Shown here: piece after piece, positions 1-8,836 of the stretch
Position numbering within the stretch: the stretch's first letter is position 1
Layout: each line of letters opens with the position of its first letter
Made by a program: the position numbers and the translations under genes
The notes under the pieces: model-generated
Databases searched by the model: none
What the model was told of the DNA's origin: nothing
What the model saw: the letters and a program-made list of their open reading frames with translations, nothing else
Source: CAYMAZ01 sp964428185
GTDB taxonomy: Bacteria > Bacteroidota > Bacteroidia > Bacteroidales > DTU049
Assembly (NCBI GenBank): GCA_964428185.1
Contig: CAYRXH010000093.1
Span: 1-8,996 of the forward strand
Direction: 5' to 3'
DNA: 8,996 bases

Positions 1-3000
1 CAATAAAATCAGAAATAGCATGGAGATTTGCTGTTTGTGAGGTGAGTACATTGCCGGCCATATCATAAGTGTATGATGTTATTCCTGCATCGGGATGATT
101 GCGTTCAATGAGCCTTCCGGGCATGTCGTAAGTGTAATAAGTAACATAGTTTTCAGGATCAGTAGATTCGGTTAGTTGCCCCAAAGGAGAATATTTGAAT
201 TTTGTGATGGTGTTGAGCGGAGCAGTGACAGAAGTCTGCAGCCCTCTTGAATCTGTATACTGAATAGTTGTGTTGGTGTTGGGATCAGTGATTACAGTTT
301 TAAAGCACATTTTTCCGTATGCATCAGTGCCAAAATCATAATCATAACTGACAGTGGTGTTGTCGGGAGCAGTTTCCAGCATTGGTCGGTCAAGAGTATC
401 ATAGACAACTGTAGCCAGGTTGGAAGGGGTGAAGCTTGTAAAAGCCTTCATTCCTGCCGGAGTATAGGATTCAGTTGAAGGATGAGAAACAGAAACAGCT
501 CTCCAGTATTCATCATAATTGACTCTTCCCGAGATGATCACTTCATCTGTTCCGTTTACCGTTGCAGTTTTTTTGGTTTGAACGGGACGACCCATGGCAT
601 CGGAGATAGTGGAGGTGATAAACTCATTTCCGGTGTTCAGCGGATCGTAATGTCTGGTCAGGGCCCATCTCTCGTTTCCTCCTGTAGAAGAACCATAATT
701 TGTCCAGTAATCAAAATGTATTGAATACGGGGCACCAGCTAACACTTCATTGGGTCCGGTAACAGTTTCGGGTTTTCCGTCAGCATAATATGTAAAATGC
801 ATTTCGTTACTGCTGGGGTCAACAATTTTTGTTGGCAACCCAAACTTATAGTTATAGTCAGTTGATGAGACATTGCCCCAGAAATCAGTGATAGTGACAG
901 GATAGGTGTGAACGTATGAGTCATACACATAGCTGTATGAAAGTCTGTCATTGTTAACATCAGCTGGATATAAAATTGAGCTGATGTTTCCATACTGGTC
1001 ATATGCAAGATCAACGTAAGCATATGCAGTTCCGTCATACATTCCGATTTGTGAAATTTTTCCTGCCGTATTATATGAAGCAATTCTTTTTTGCAGCAAC
1101 TGATTCTGATAATTAAACACATTCAGTTCATCAATCATCTCCAAAAAATGAGATGTCAGGTCATAATCATAGGAGATGTTGGCTCTGAGGTCATCAGTAT
1201 TATCGGCCATGTCATTAAAGTTGATATATTGTTTGATATTGCCATACGTGCCATGCTCCCATGTTTTGCGAGTGTGGATTGAATAATTGGAGTGACCTTC
1301 ATAAAAATACTTGTCTTCGACCGAAATGGCAGGATAATAAGGTCCAAAACACACTGCAAGAGATTCGGGCACCACAATTCCAGTGGTAATTTCCTTCCGT
1401 TCCCATGTATAGTGCGTTTCCACATATTTCTGATTCATATTGTCACCTTTGCAGTTGAAATCATATTTTTTCAAACCTTTAAAAAGGAAATAATCATTGT
1501 GATATCCCTCTTCGGTAGCTCTGTAGCATGTTGCGTATTGATCCTCCCCGTTATACTGTTTCGTTCTGACAATTTCATAGCCGAAAGATTCACGCTCCAT
1601 GCGGTGATATTTTGGGTTTTCATATTCATATTGGTAATACACATAGTCGCTCCCATCGCCTGTAAAATCATCATATACTTTCAGAGAAGACAACACCCAT
1701 TTAGACTGAGGATTGTCTCGGCTTGGATAATCCATTGTATAGTCGCAGGTATAAATACTCTTCGATGGAGTGATGACCTGCTTCAGTATATTTGTTTTCT
1801 TGGGAATGCCGTATTGCGTTTTGATTGCATTGCTTTCAACAACTACGAAATCAATGGCACCGTCTCCGTTTAAGTCTGTAAGTTTATATAAGTCAGTAGT
1901 GTTATGAAAGGATACATCAAGATAAATAGTTCCGGTAATTTTTACCCCCAAAAAGCAGAAGCCCAATGTGCCCGAACCATTTGCCCCGACATTATCAGTT
2001 TCAAGGTGCTGCAAACTTTTATTATAATTGTTGTTTAAAAGTGTGTTATCCAAGCTGCTCCCTGTGTTAATATAAGCATAGAGTGAGTCATTTAATACAT
2101 AGCAAATATCAGCCAGCCCATCGTTATTAATATCAAATATTGTTTTTGTGTCGTTAGAGATACAGGCGCTACCACCAATGCCCGCTGACCAACTGAATTC
2201 ATGATTTTTAAAGGAATATGAGGCCAGTGCACCAAGATTAAAATTACCACTCAATGAATTGTTCTCTGAAATATCATATAATTGATACGTCTCGCCAACT
2301 GAATAAACATATCCCAGATTATAATCAATAGTATTGTTTTGTGCATTAATTCTGTCCGGCAAACCATCTCCGTTCATGTCAATATAAAGATATTTCTGTT
2401 TTGATTCTCCGTCATTCACCCCGATGCCAAATGAGCCTTTTATATTGTTGGATTTAGCAAGTGCAGAGCTGAGAGTTGCCATGGATTTCGAATTTGATAA
2501 AATGATGTTTTTAACCCCGAGAGAGTACCCCGTAGTTGTTCCCGTTGCAAGATAGGTATAAATTTCAGGTGAAATTAACTGATCGTTTTCAGAAAGCCCC
2601 CCCTGAGGTTTGGAATATTGAATTTTTTCACTCCCAACTATATCCGGAAATCTGTCGCCATTCATATCATAGAAATCAACAATTCCTTTTGTTGTTGTGC
2701 CAGATCTCACTGAGCTAAACTCTGTGGTTAATCCTAACTCCCAGGATACAGACCACCCAGACTGTAGGGTTTTCTTATTTGGGGAAAGAACATCTGTCCC
2801 GCTAAGGTTGCTATCAGGAATGGGATTATTAAAATCAGGAACAGGCTGATCATCCTGCTCAAAAATGGTAAGATCAGTGGTCATCTCATATAGCTGCACA
2901 AAGAGATTTGCTGTTCCTATGTTTTCTCTTTCTGAATAAGCACTCTGACAGAAATCAATCCATTTGTCATTTTTTCTGTCAGCAAACATGGGTACCATTG

Positions 3001-6000
3001 GAATTGTTTCAATATCCGGAAGACCAAGAAGATCGAACTGATTCGAAACATAATTATATGTTTGGTTGGATGTACTATCGTTAATCCCTGAAAGGGGGAA
3101 ACTATCCCAAACATCCTCGTCAAAAAATGACAGGTCAATACCTGCATTGTTTGTATTGACAGCAATATTGCAGTTGACAGGAGAAGCATTGTCAAGATAT
3201 GAAAACTGACCCCATCCTCTGTAGAGGTTGCCATATACTGCCATGTCTGCAGGAAAATGGGAGTAGAAACCGGCTTCGCCATAAGTTGTATTATACGAAA
3301 AACGTGCTGAAGTTAGATTGTCAGCAAGTACACCGTCAATAGCATAATAATCAAAATATACAGTTGTTGGGACAGAAAGGTTAATAACCAGGTTTTGAGA
3401 GGGAGATAGTACACCATTAAGTACATATAGATATTTTTTATCAAGCAAGCCTCTGGTTGTTTTTGCAGTAAAATACACATAGCCTGTGGGTGCATTGGCA
3501 AATACCAGCTGAGGGGTTATTGTGTAACTGCCAGCCGGTAAAACAACAGGGTTTGAATATCTCACAATTTTAGGATACATGCTCATATGCAATGAAGGAT
3601 AATAACTGATGTCGTAATAGGGATCTGTTGTGCTTATGGTGGTTGTGCCAATTTTTGAGTACTGGATATGTGCATCAAAATCAACATCATTCCAGTTCAC
3701 ATTGGTGTTGCTCACTAATTTAAACATGATTGAATCCCCTTCATTGACCGGATATGCAGTCTGGCTGTATGTGTGGCTGAAAGACTGTGCATTAGTGTAA
3801 TTGTTGAAATATAAATTGGTGTTGTTATGTTTGATGATATAATGCAGATTATCACTTTGTGCAGGAGATGAAATGTCGGCAGTGATTTCAATTTCACCTG
3901 TAAATGGTGCAATAAAATACTGTTTGTCGTGAATGATTGCATCATCTGAATATCTGTACTTGTAAATGCTTTTCTCATCCGCATCAAATTTGGGAGTTGG
4001 CAGCAAACACTTGCGAGTGGTTGAATATATCACATTATCCCAATACACATCTTCAATCTGAGATTCGTTTTTGGCAAACAGTCGGAAATAAATCACATCA
4101 TCCTTGTAAACTTGAAAACAATGACTTGAAGAATGCAGATTCAGATCCTGTGGTTCTATTGAATCACAAACAATAACAGTGCTGTTATGTTGAATAACAT
4201 AATACAGGGTTTCGTTCAGGTCAGAAGAATTGATTCTCTGTATTTGATTTTCAACCACCATTATTCCGCCTGCAGGTGCAATCCACATGCGAACAGGATC
4301 TCTCATATAATTGAAGTCTTCTCTAGTCTCAGTATCTTTAAAGTCTTCATCTATGGTACCATCATAAGTAATGCTGTAGCAGTCATCTTCCGGAAAAGTT
4401 ATAACCGGATTCGTGGTTCGCATTGTAAAAACAGGTTGATTTGTAACTGGATCCGGAAAATTAAAATATTCAGTGCCATTATTCACATAATCTATATACC
4501 CGTCACCATTCACATCAACGAAATATCCATCAATAATTTGAGTCCCCCTGTTTCTTGTATAGCTTGCTCTTCCTATAAGATTCGCAAAAGAAAACATTAA
4601 TTCACCCCCAAGTGACCAGGATTTTGACCAGCTTTTGCCAAGATTTGGTAATCCTGTTATTAATGAAGGAGGGGAAGTTCCATAATCAACTCGATGGTTT
4701 GCATCAAGACTACCTATATATACATAAAAACTATTATTTTGTCGTATAATTTTATCAGAAATTCCATCTCCATTAATATCAAGTATTTGAACTTTTTCTT
4801 TAACAGTTCCTAAGGTATGTCCCAGATTAATTCCTATTGAATTTATTTTTGAAGTAACATTACATCCTAAACCAAAAGATAAAGAACCACCAAGGCTAAC
4901 ATTGGTACCCCTGCTTTTTCCAATACTCTGAATGGGAGAAGAGTAAGCACCACTAAAAAAAGTTTCTGCAATTTCAGTAATATTAAAAGTTAAAACCTTT
5001 GATTCAAAACTGATATCATCTTCTTTGTAATAATCAAAGCAATGAATCTGTGCCCCCTGATAGTGTTGTCTATTATCACAATTGACAAACTCAACTGCAA
5101 AAGCAGGATCTGTGATATCTGCAATGGCAATCAGATTGTTTTTGTAAAATGCACCGGGTTCATGCTTAAGGAAATATTTTCTTATAAACTGATTATTATA
5201 TTTAATGATAATTTCACTGAGAAGTTTTGAATTTGTTTCAAGAAAACCGTTTCTTCCTGATGTTGTGATATCGGTTCTGTTTTTTAATACAAAGTCAACA
5301 GTGTAGAGACCATCAGTTGTGTTAAATCCGGTATAAGTGATTTTTTCAGGATAAATTTGTTTTCCACCGCTACCCGGACCACTTGATTGTGTCACGATTT
5401 CATATTCATAAAGGATATAGTTTCCATGTACATCTCTCACTTCAGCCAGAGCCCAGTGAGCAATGTTGCCACTTGCATCTGTGAGCACATAAGATTGATT
5501 TACACCTGTATCTGTACTTTTTGCTCCATAATAGTAATGAGTCCCTTGTTTGTCAATCACCTCCCACCAGTAATTTGCAGGGCCTGTGCCGTGTCTGATT
5601 ATTTTATTGAATGCCCCTTCAATCCTGTATGAGAAAGTTGTATTTCCGCTCATATTTCTGTTTCTGTATGGTGCCATGTGAACAAGAGGATGCCTGACAG
5701 TATCACCCAATTCAATTTCATATTCAATAATTTGTTCTCCGTTAACCAGATATTCCTCGGTTTCCTGTGAAGTTGAATATGTTGGAACCCCCCATCGAGT
5801 ATCAATGGTAATTGCAGGGGTTTGCAGATTCCATCCAACTCCGAGCCAGCTATTGCCTGCATCACTGTTGTATGTGATAGAAAGCTGAGGCTGCATGCCA
5901 TTTCTGCCTTGAGGCAGCTGCAGAGGAAAAGACAGATTTGTTGTGCCGTTGTTATTTGCAACGGGAGGACTGATAATATTCATGCCTGCCATCGGATCCG

Positions 6001-7306
6001 CATATGCCATGTCTTTCAGAGATGTGGGTGTAAAGGCCTGAGATTGAGGTAACTCCGGTGTTTTTAAAATTCCGTTGATAAAATCTGTAAAGTGATCTGT
6101 TTTTGAAATTATGACATTGTTTGTTATATCGATGCTGTCAGGTTCAAGCATCACCCATTCGCTAAAATTTTCATCATAAAAAAATGTTCGAATATCCTCA
6201 GGTCCATAGCCTGCTGGAATGGAAGACGGGTCATATTCAAGAGACAATACGATGTCTTTTTGAAAAGAACCATGTGGCAAACATCTGTAGCCTTTGTTCT
6301 TTGCTGTAACATTAATCATAGATGAAGGGATCAGTTGCATGTCTATCTGCCTGAGACCGGCAACAGATATCTCTGTTATGTTGTTGACTGTACCCGCCTC
6401 AGCTTCAAGCGTGAGAGCACCAAGAACAATTGTAAAAGGATTTTGATTGCTCACAGTTTGCTTTGTAAAAGCAACACCACTGCCATGATTGGTTAAGAAG
6501 TGATACTCAGATTCCCCGTTGAGATGAACAATTGTTGAAGCAACTTCCCCATGGTCTGAGAATACATTGATAATAATTTCCTGTAAACTGTTGGTTTCAA
6601 TCAGGCCTTCAAAACTGCCACCATGATAGCGAAGAGGAGTATTGTTTGCAAAAACCCTGATATTTTCATCTCCAGGATTGATAAGGTATCCGCTGACATA
6701 TGAATAACTGCCAAAATTCTTGCATTGAGATCGGTTACTAATAACGATTCTATCACTGACTTTTTCACCAACCCGGATCCTGACATTTTTCACCTGATAC
6801 AGTGTGTTAAGCCCTTCTGGAATATTAAATAATATATGATTGACACCTTTATGAAGCTGATAAGCAGGAATCTTCTCACACTGATGTGACCACTGATTGC
6901 TGAGTTGTATAATTTGTCCTCCAACGGCAAGATAATCATTGATACGTCTGCTGACAGACTGAAAATCAGCAAGCCCGTAAAGATCATATTCAAGATAGAC
7001 AATACTTTCAGGTGAAATACTTTCGTGAATGTTGAAAGATATTTTATTGTCAATGGGATTATCAACAGGGAATTCAGAATTTGTACCTATTGAAAGAATG
7101 ACATCATTTTCAGGAAAAATGAAATACTGACCTGAAGAAACGGGCAAAGCTGCCTCATGAATTTGTTGCTCATTAAGAATGCCATTGCTCTGAGGAATAG
7201 AAATCTCTGTAATACTGTATTGAGATTCAGGTTTGGTGTTGCTCAGAAAAAAAAGAACACCAAACGAACATGAAATGACAAGTGCTGATAAAATATTTGT
7301 TCTCAT
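1..7306 (-). CDS. Giant SpvB/VCBS/RHS-repeat protein, C-terminus beyond the window
   Basis: One frame stays open from the ATG at 7306-7304 to the left edge: 2435 whole codons, one base left over, no stop. Read through by eye, I found no frameshift. Residues 5-21 are a hydrophobic Sec signal or anchor after a single Arg. About 75-165 and 200-268 are beta domains, the second resembling bacterial Ig-like modules. Residues 363-409 carry IPAGYGPEDIR and DHFTDF. Residues 456-745 are SpvB/TcaC-like (LPQGRNG at 464-470, LGVGWNL at 488-494). Six DxNxDGxxD-type motifs, three tandem domains and a TcdB-like middle region (KWVLSS, RESFGYE) follow, then YD repeats from 2372. Such proteins build the hollow RHS shell that encloses a toxic C-terminus; that part is not visible here. 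No other in-frame Met lies near the N-terminus and an in-frame TAA sits 15 bp upstream, so the start is firm. There is no Shine-Dalgarno, as is usual in Bacteroidota. It could instead be a surface or adhesion RHS protein without a toxin. Confidence 0.95.
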   Translation of the reverse strand, partial: MRTNILSALVISCSFGVLFFLSNTKPESQYSITEISIPQSNGILNEQQIHEAALPVSSGQYFIFPENDVILSIGTNSEFPVDNPIDNKISFNIHESISPESIVYLEYDLYGLADFQSVSRRINDYLAVGGQIIQLSNQWSHQCEKIPAYQLHKGVNHILFNIPEGLNTLYQVKNVRIRVGEKVSDRIVISNRSQCKNFGSYSYVSGYLINPGDENIRVFANNTPLRYHGGSFEGLIETNSLQEIIINVFSDHGEVASTIVHLNGESEYHFLTNHGSGVAFTKQTVSNQNPFTIVLGALTLEAEAGTVNNITEISVAGLRQIDMQLIPSSMINVTAKNKGYRCLPHGSFQKDIVLSLEYDPSSIPAGYGPEDIRTFFYDENFSEWVMLEPDSIDITNNVIISKTDHFTDFINGILKTPELPQSQAFTPTSLKDMAYADPMAGMNIISPPVANNNGTTNLSFPLQLPQGRNGMQPQLSITYNSDAGNSWLGVGWNLQTPAITIDTRWGVPTYSTSQETEEYLVNGEQIIEYEIELGDTVRHPLVHMAPYRNRNMSGNTTFSYRIEGAFNKIIRHGTGPANYWWEVIDKQGTHYYYGAKSTDTGVNQSYVLTDASGNIAHWALAEVRDVHGNYILYEYEIVTQSSGPGSGGKQIYPEKITYTGFNTTDGLYTVDFVLKNRTDITTSGRNGFLETNSKLLSEIIIKYNNQFIRKYFLKHEPGAFYKNNLIAIADITDPAFAVEFVNCDNRQHYQGAQIHCFDYYKEDDISFESKVLTFNITEIAETFFSGAYSSPIQSIGKSRGTNVSLGGSLSFGLGCNVTSKINSIGINLGHTLGTVKEKVQILDINGDGISDKIIRQNNSFYVYIGSLDANHRVDYGTSPPSLITGLPNLGKSWSKSWSLGGELMFSFANLIGRASYTRNRGTQIIDGYFVDVNGDGYIDYVNNGTEYFNFPDPVTNQPVFTMRTTNPVITFPEDDCYSITYDGTIDEDFKDTETREDFNYMRDPVRMWIAPAGGIMVVENQIQRINSSDLNETLYYVIQHNSTVIVCDSIEPQDLNLHSSSHCFQVYKDDVIYFRLFAKNESQIEDVYWDNVIYSTTRKCLLPTPKFDADEKSIYKYRYSDDAIIHDKQYFIAPFTGEIEITADISSPAQSDNLHYIIKHNNTNLYFNNYTNAQSFSHTYSQTAYPVNEGDSIMFKLVSNTNVNWNDVDFDAHIQYSKIGTTTISTTDPYYDISYYPSLHMSMYPKIVRYSNPVVLPAGSYTITPQLVFANAPTGYVYFTAKTTRGLLDKKYLYVLNGVLSPSQNLVINLSVPTTVYFDYYAIDGVLADNLTSARFSYNTTYGEAGFYSHFPADMAVYGNLYRGWGQFSYLDNASPVNCNIAVNTNNAGIDLSFFDEDVWDSFPLSGINDSTSNQTYNYVSNQFDLLGLPDIETIPMVPMFADRKNDKWIDFCQSAYSERENIGTANLFVQLYEMTTDLTIFEQDDQPVPDFNNPIPDSNLSGTDVLSPNKKTLQSGWSVSWELGLTTEFSSVRSGTTTKGIVDFYDMNGDRFPDIVGSEKIQYSKPQGGLSENDQLISPEIYTYLATGTTTGYSLGVKNIILSNSKSMATLSSALAKSNNIKGSFGIGVNDGESKQKYLYIDMNGDGLPDRINAQNNTIDYNLGYVYSVGETYQLYDISENNSLSGNFNLGALASYSFKNHEFSWSAGIGGSACISNDTKTIFDINNDGLADICYVLNDSLYAYINTGSSLDNTLLNNNYNKSLQHLETDNVGANGSGTLGFCFLGVKITGTIYLDVSFHNTTDLYKLTDLNGDGAIDFVVVESNAIKTQYGIPKKTNILKQVITPSKSIYTCDYTMDYPSRDNPQSKWVLSSLKVYDDFTGDGSDYVYYQYEYENPKYHRMERESFGYEIVRTKQYNGEDQYATCYRATEEGYHNDYFLFKGLKKYDFNCKGDNMNQKYVETHYTWERKEITTGIVVPESLAVCFGPYYPAISVEDKYFYEGHSNYSIHTRKTWEHGTYGNIKQYINFNDMADNTDDLRANISYDYDLTSHFLEMIDELNVFNYQNQLLQKRIASYNTAGKISQIGMYDGTAYAYVDLAYDQYGNISSILYPADVNNDRLSYSYVYDSYVHTYPVTITDFWGNVSSTDYNYKFGLPTKIVDPSSNEMHFTYYADGKPETVTGPNEVLAGAPYSIHFDYWTNYGSSTGGNERWALTRHYDPLNTGNEFITSTISDAMGRPVQTKKTATVNGTDEVIISGRVNYDEYWRAVSVSHPSTESYTPAGMKAFTSFTPSNLATVVYDTLDRPMLETAPDNTTVSYDYDFGTDAYGKMCFKTVITDPNTNTTIQYTDSRGLQTSVTAPLNTITKFKYSPLGQLTESTDPENYVTYYTYDMPGRLIERNHPDAGITSYTYDMAGNVLTSQTANLHAISDFI
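2..193 (-). repeat. YD (RHS) repeats with 21-residue period
   Basis: Three successive repeats place tyrosine at residues 2372 (FKYSPLGQLTEST), 2393 (YTYDMPGRLIERN) and 2414 (YTYDMAGNVLTSQ), exactly 21 apart. Each follows the RHS pattern YxYDxxGRLxxxxxPxG. Looser YD units occur earlier (YDQYGNI around 2103, YDTLDRP at 2302-2308, YDYDFG near 2322). The array is cut by the window edge, so its length, the RHS core motif and the C-terminal domain are unknown. Confidence 0.92.
1455..1850 (-). other. TcdB-like middle region of the giant protein (residues about 1820-1951)
   Basis: After the last DxNxDGxxD motif the protein reads VITPSKS, YTCDYTMDYPS, SKWVLSS (W1870), YYQYEYENPKY and HRMERESFGYEIV (F1908). 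This resembles the conserved link between SpvB/VCBS parts and the RHS repeats in TcdB/TccC-type proteins, where the FGY run follows an arginine-rich strand. Boundaries are approximate. Confidence 0.7.
1850..4780 (-). repeat. Six DxNxDGxxD-type (VCBS/FG-GAP-like) calcium-binding motifs
   Basis: Copies begin at residues 843 (DINGDGISD), 931 (DVNGDGYID), 1547 (DMNGDRFPD), 1643 (DMNGDGLPD), 1725 (DINNDGLAD) and 1811 (DLNGDGAID). Each sits in a beta-rich blade-like unit; several are followed by a short strand such as YVYIG or YAYINTG. The pattern fits VCBS/FG-GAP and TcdB-middle propeller blades, where the acidic loop binds calcium. The 1547 copy has Arg in place of the usual Gly of the loop. The gap between copies two and three, about 600 residues, holds the triplicated domains. 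Confidence 0.85.
3287..4294 (-). repeat. Three tandem ~122-residue beta domains inserted in the giant protein
   Basis: Copy 1 (about residues 1005-1097), copy 2 (1127-1219) and copy 3 (1250-1340) share landmarks at fixed spacing. The opening strand is WIAPAGG (I1009), FIAPFTG (I1132) or VLPAGSY (P1257). A middle strand is YYVIQHNST (H1040) or YIIKHNNT (H1160). The closing strand is VIYS (Y1094), IQYS (Y1216) or FSYN (Y1338). The closing tyrosines are exactly 122 residues apart. Copies 1 and 2 are clearly homologous; copy 3 is more divergent and is called mainly on position and strand pattern. The fold is probably a beta-sandwich, perhaps carbohydrate- or protein-binding, but no function can be read off. 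Confidence 0.75.
5072..5941 (-). other. SpvB/TcaC-type N-terminal domain (residues about 456-745)
   Basis: The diagnostic run is LPQGRNGMQPQLSITYNS (464-481) followed by GNSWLGVGWNL (484-494), matching the SpvB family pattern of a proline-glycine-rich strand, SxxYNS and LGxGWxL. Aromatic-rich strands such as YWWEVIDKQGTHYYYG follow. In Tc toxins this region starts the B-component shell. The right-hand boundary is approximate. Confidence 0.9.
7244..7306 (-). other. Signal sequence or N-terminal membrane anchor of the giant protein
   Basis: Residues 1-21 have one Arg at position 2, then an almost unbroken hydrophobic stretch (residues 5-21), followed by polar SNTKPES. This directs the giant protein into the Sec pathway. 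No clear AxA cleavage site is seen, so it may stay as a membrane anchor. VISC at 10-13 looks like a lipobox, but it falls inside the hydrophobic stretch. Confidence 0.7.
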
Positions 7307-7321
7307 GAAAATGGAAATTAT
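7307..7321 (-). other. 15-bp in-frame junction between the two genes
   Basis: The upstream gene stops with TAA at 7324-7322. Five sense codons (ATA ATT TCC ATT TTC) then lead straight to the ATG of the giant gene, in the same frame. No purine-rich Shine-Dalgarno and no terminator fit in 15 bp. The genes are therefore almost certainly co-transcribed, and the second start may depend on ribosomes finishing the first gene. The sorting domain ending exactly at this TAA argues that the stop is real. Confidence 0.85.
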
Positions 7322-8836
7322 TTAATTGACAATTAATTTTATAACTCTTCTATCTCCTGAAGTATCAAAAACGAGCATATATGTGCCTTTTCCGTGAATA
7401 TATCCGGAAAAGAGTACCTCAGAAACCTGAGGGAATAATTTTGAGATGATCAACTTAGAGTTATCATCAAATATTGAGAATTTCAAATCAGAAACCCCAT
7501 CAAGGATAACCTCAGCAGTGTAATATCCATTTGTCGGATTTGGAAATACTGTCAGATTTTGAATTGCCTCTGAACCCTGATTTCCTGTTTGATCACTGAA
7601 AAATGGAGAATTTTGATTTCTGCCTATCCATGCCCATACACTGTCAAGTTGAAAAGTAAATGCGTCAGTCCCTGAAGAATCGCTGTCCCAGACAATATTA
7701 TTATAATAGAAATTACCTGAATCATCAGTGCTGTCAGGATATATGATCTGAGTGCTGCTCAAAGGAAATCCGAAATCAGCATTGCTGTTAATTAGCAAAT
7801 AAACGGTAAGAGAATCATTAACACCAGGAATATTAATTCGAAGGTTTGTACCTATCTGCCTTGAAGTATTTCCAGAACATACCATCAACCATTTTCTCTG
7901 AGAAACATTCTGAATATATTCGAAACCAATACTGTCAGAATAAAAATCTGAAACTTCTTTCCCATTATCTCCCCAGATCAGAAAATCAAGTTCATTAATA
8001 ACAGTACTATTGCCGGAATTAAGATCTGCAAAAGTACCAGTTGAAATAGTAAGAATTGATTCCCCACCCATTGCACCACTTTGTTTCTGACTAATCAAAA
8101 GAAGGCTGTCCTGTCCGATTCCGGCAATTTCATTTGAATAGTCGATATTATCTTCATAATTCCAAATGATTTCTTCAGAAGAATTGACATAGTTGAGGTT
8201 TTCAATCCCAATACCATACTTTATACCCAGATAAGTATGAACTTTTGCAAGCTCAGAAATTGACATCGAAGAATCAAATAGTAAAAATTCAGCAAATTTA
8301 CCTGAAAAATCAAGAGAATCATTTCCCAGTATTTGCAAGTGTGAAGCTGAGGAATCAATATTCTTAAATTTCCATTGATATCTGAACATGTTCACAACAG
8401 GTCTTAAAATAAGAGAATCAGAAAAATTATTAACTTTCTGAAAATCCTTTAAATATTGATTTCCCATACTGATACTGACTGCTGAATCAAGTTGTATTTG
8501 CCATATTCCGGCTCCTGAATTTGAATTGTTAACTTTGTACACAGAAAAAATTGTCAGTTCAGTGGATTCTTTAATGTCATACTCAGAGATGATAACATTG
8601 ATGGCTGAGTCAATTTCAAGGCAGGGATGAAAATTAAAAACGCCAGTGTTGAACTGAAAATTCTGAGGTAAATATGCATGCACATTGTTTCCGCTCAGAT
8701 CTGTTAAATAAAACAAGCTATCATTGAAGTGGTCTAACCTGTACCATAACGCACTTTGTGGCAGTACAGTAATAGATTGTGCGGATAATGATAGATACCC
8801 CAGCACAAGGGAAATAATTAGAAATAATCGCTTCAT
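7322..8836 (-). CDS. T9SS-sorted secreted protein with LamG-like region
   Basis: This is a 504-residue secreted protein. Residues 1-19 form a signal peptide (KR, then a hydrophobic core, SLSA|Q cleavage likely). Residues about 60-200 look like a LamG/concanavalin-type beta-sandwich. YLGIKYGI at 202-209, IAGIGQD at 237-243 and FLIWGDNG at 285-292 are landmarks of a module common in Bacteroidota surface proteins; I believe this is the family called DUF8202, but I could not search for it. Residues 427-504 are a type A T9SS sorting domain: FPNPTNG at 431-437, then beta strands, GKGTYML, and a C-terminal IKLIVN strand. T9SS carries such proteins over the outer membrane, usually removes the sorting tail, and may attach the protein to surface lipopolysaccharide. 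No enzyme motif is visible, so an adhesin or surface structural role is an inference. It is the first gene of a pair with the giant RHS gene, 15 bp away and in the same frame. Confidence 0.93.
   Translation of the reverse strand: MKRLFLIISLVLGYLSLSAQSITVLPQSALWYRLDHFNDSLFYLTDLSGNNVHAYLPQNFQFNTGVFNFHPCLEIDSAINVIISEYDIKESTELTIFSVYKVNNSNSGAGIWQIQLDSAVSISMGNQYLKDFQKVNNFSDSLILRPVVNMFRYQWKFKNIDSSASHLQILGNDSLDFSGKFAEFLLFDSSMSISELAKVHTYLGIKYGIGIENLNYVNSSEEIIWNYEDNIDYSNEIAGIGQDSLLLISQKQSGAMGGESILTISTGTFADLNSGNSTVINELDFLIWGDNGKEVSDFYSDSIGFEYIQNVSQRKWLMVCSGNTSRQIGTNLRINIPGVNDSLTVYLLINSNADFGFPLSSTQIIYPDSTDDSGNFYYNNIVWDSDSSGTDAFTFQLDSVWAWIGRNQNSPFFSDQTGNQGSEAIQNLTVFPNPTNGYYTAEVILDGVSDLKFSIFDDNSKLIISKLFPQVSEVLFSGYIHGKGTYMLVFDTSGDRRVIKLIVN

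Noticed and set aside
1292..1873. Plus-strand open frame of 193 residues
   Set aside because: It lies opposite the TcdB-like middle region of the giant gene, which has clear family motifs. Its hydrophobic, Ile/Phe-rich translation is what an antisense reading of AT-rich coding DNA gives.
2917..3282. Minus-strand open frame of 121 residues in another frame
   Set aside because: It overlaps the GWGQF region of the giant gene out of frame and shows no family features.
4187..4600. Plus-strand open frame of 137 residues
   Set aside because: It is antisense to the second calcium-type motif and the first tandem domain, and has no recognisable domain of its own.
7268..7279. Lipobox-like VISC in the giant protein's signal (lipoprotein)
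   Set aside because: The Cys is at residue 13 with strongly hydrophobic residues continuing to 21, so the signal would be unusually short. A Sec signal or anchor fits better, although a lipoprotein is not excluded.
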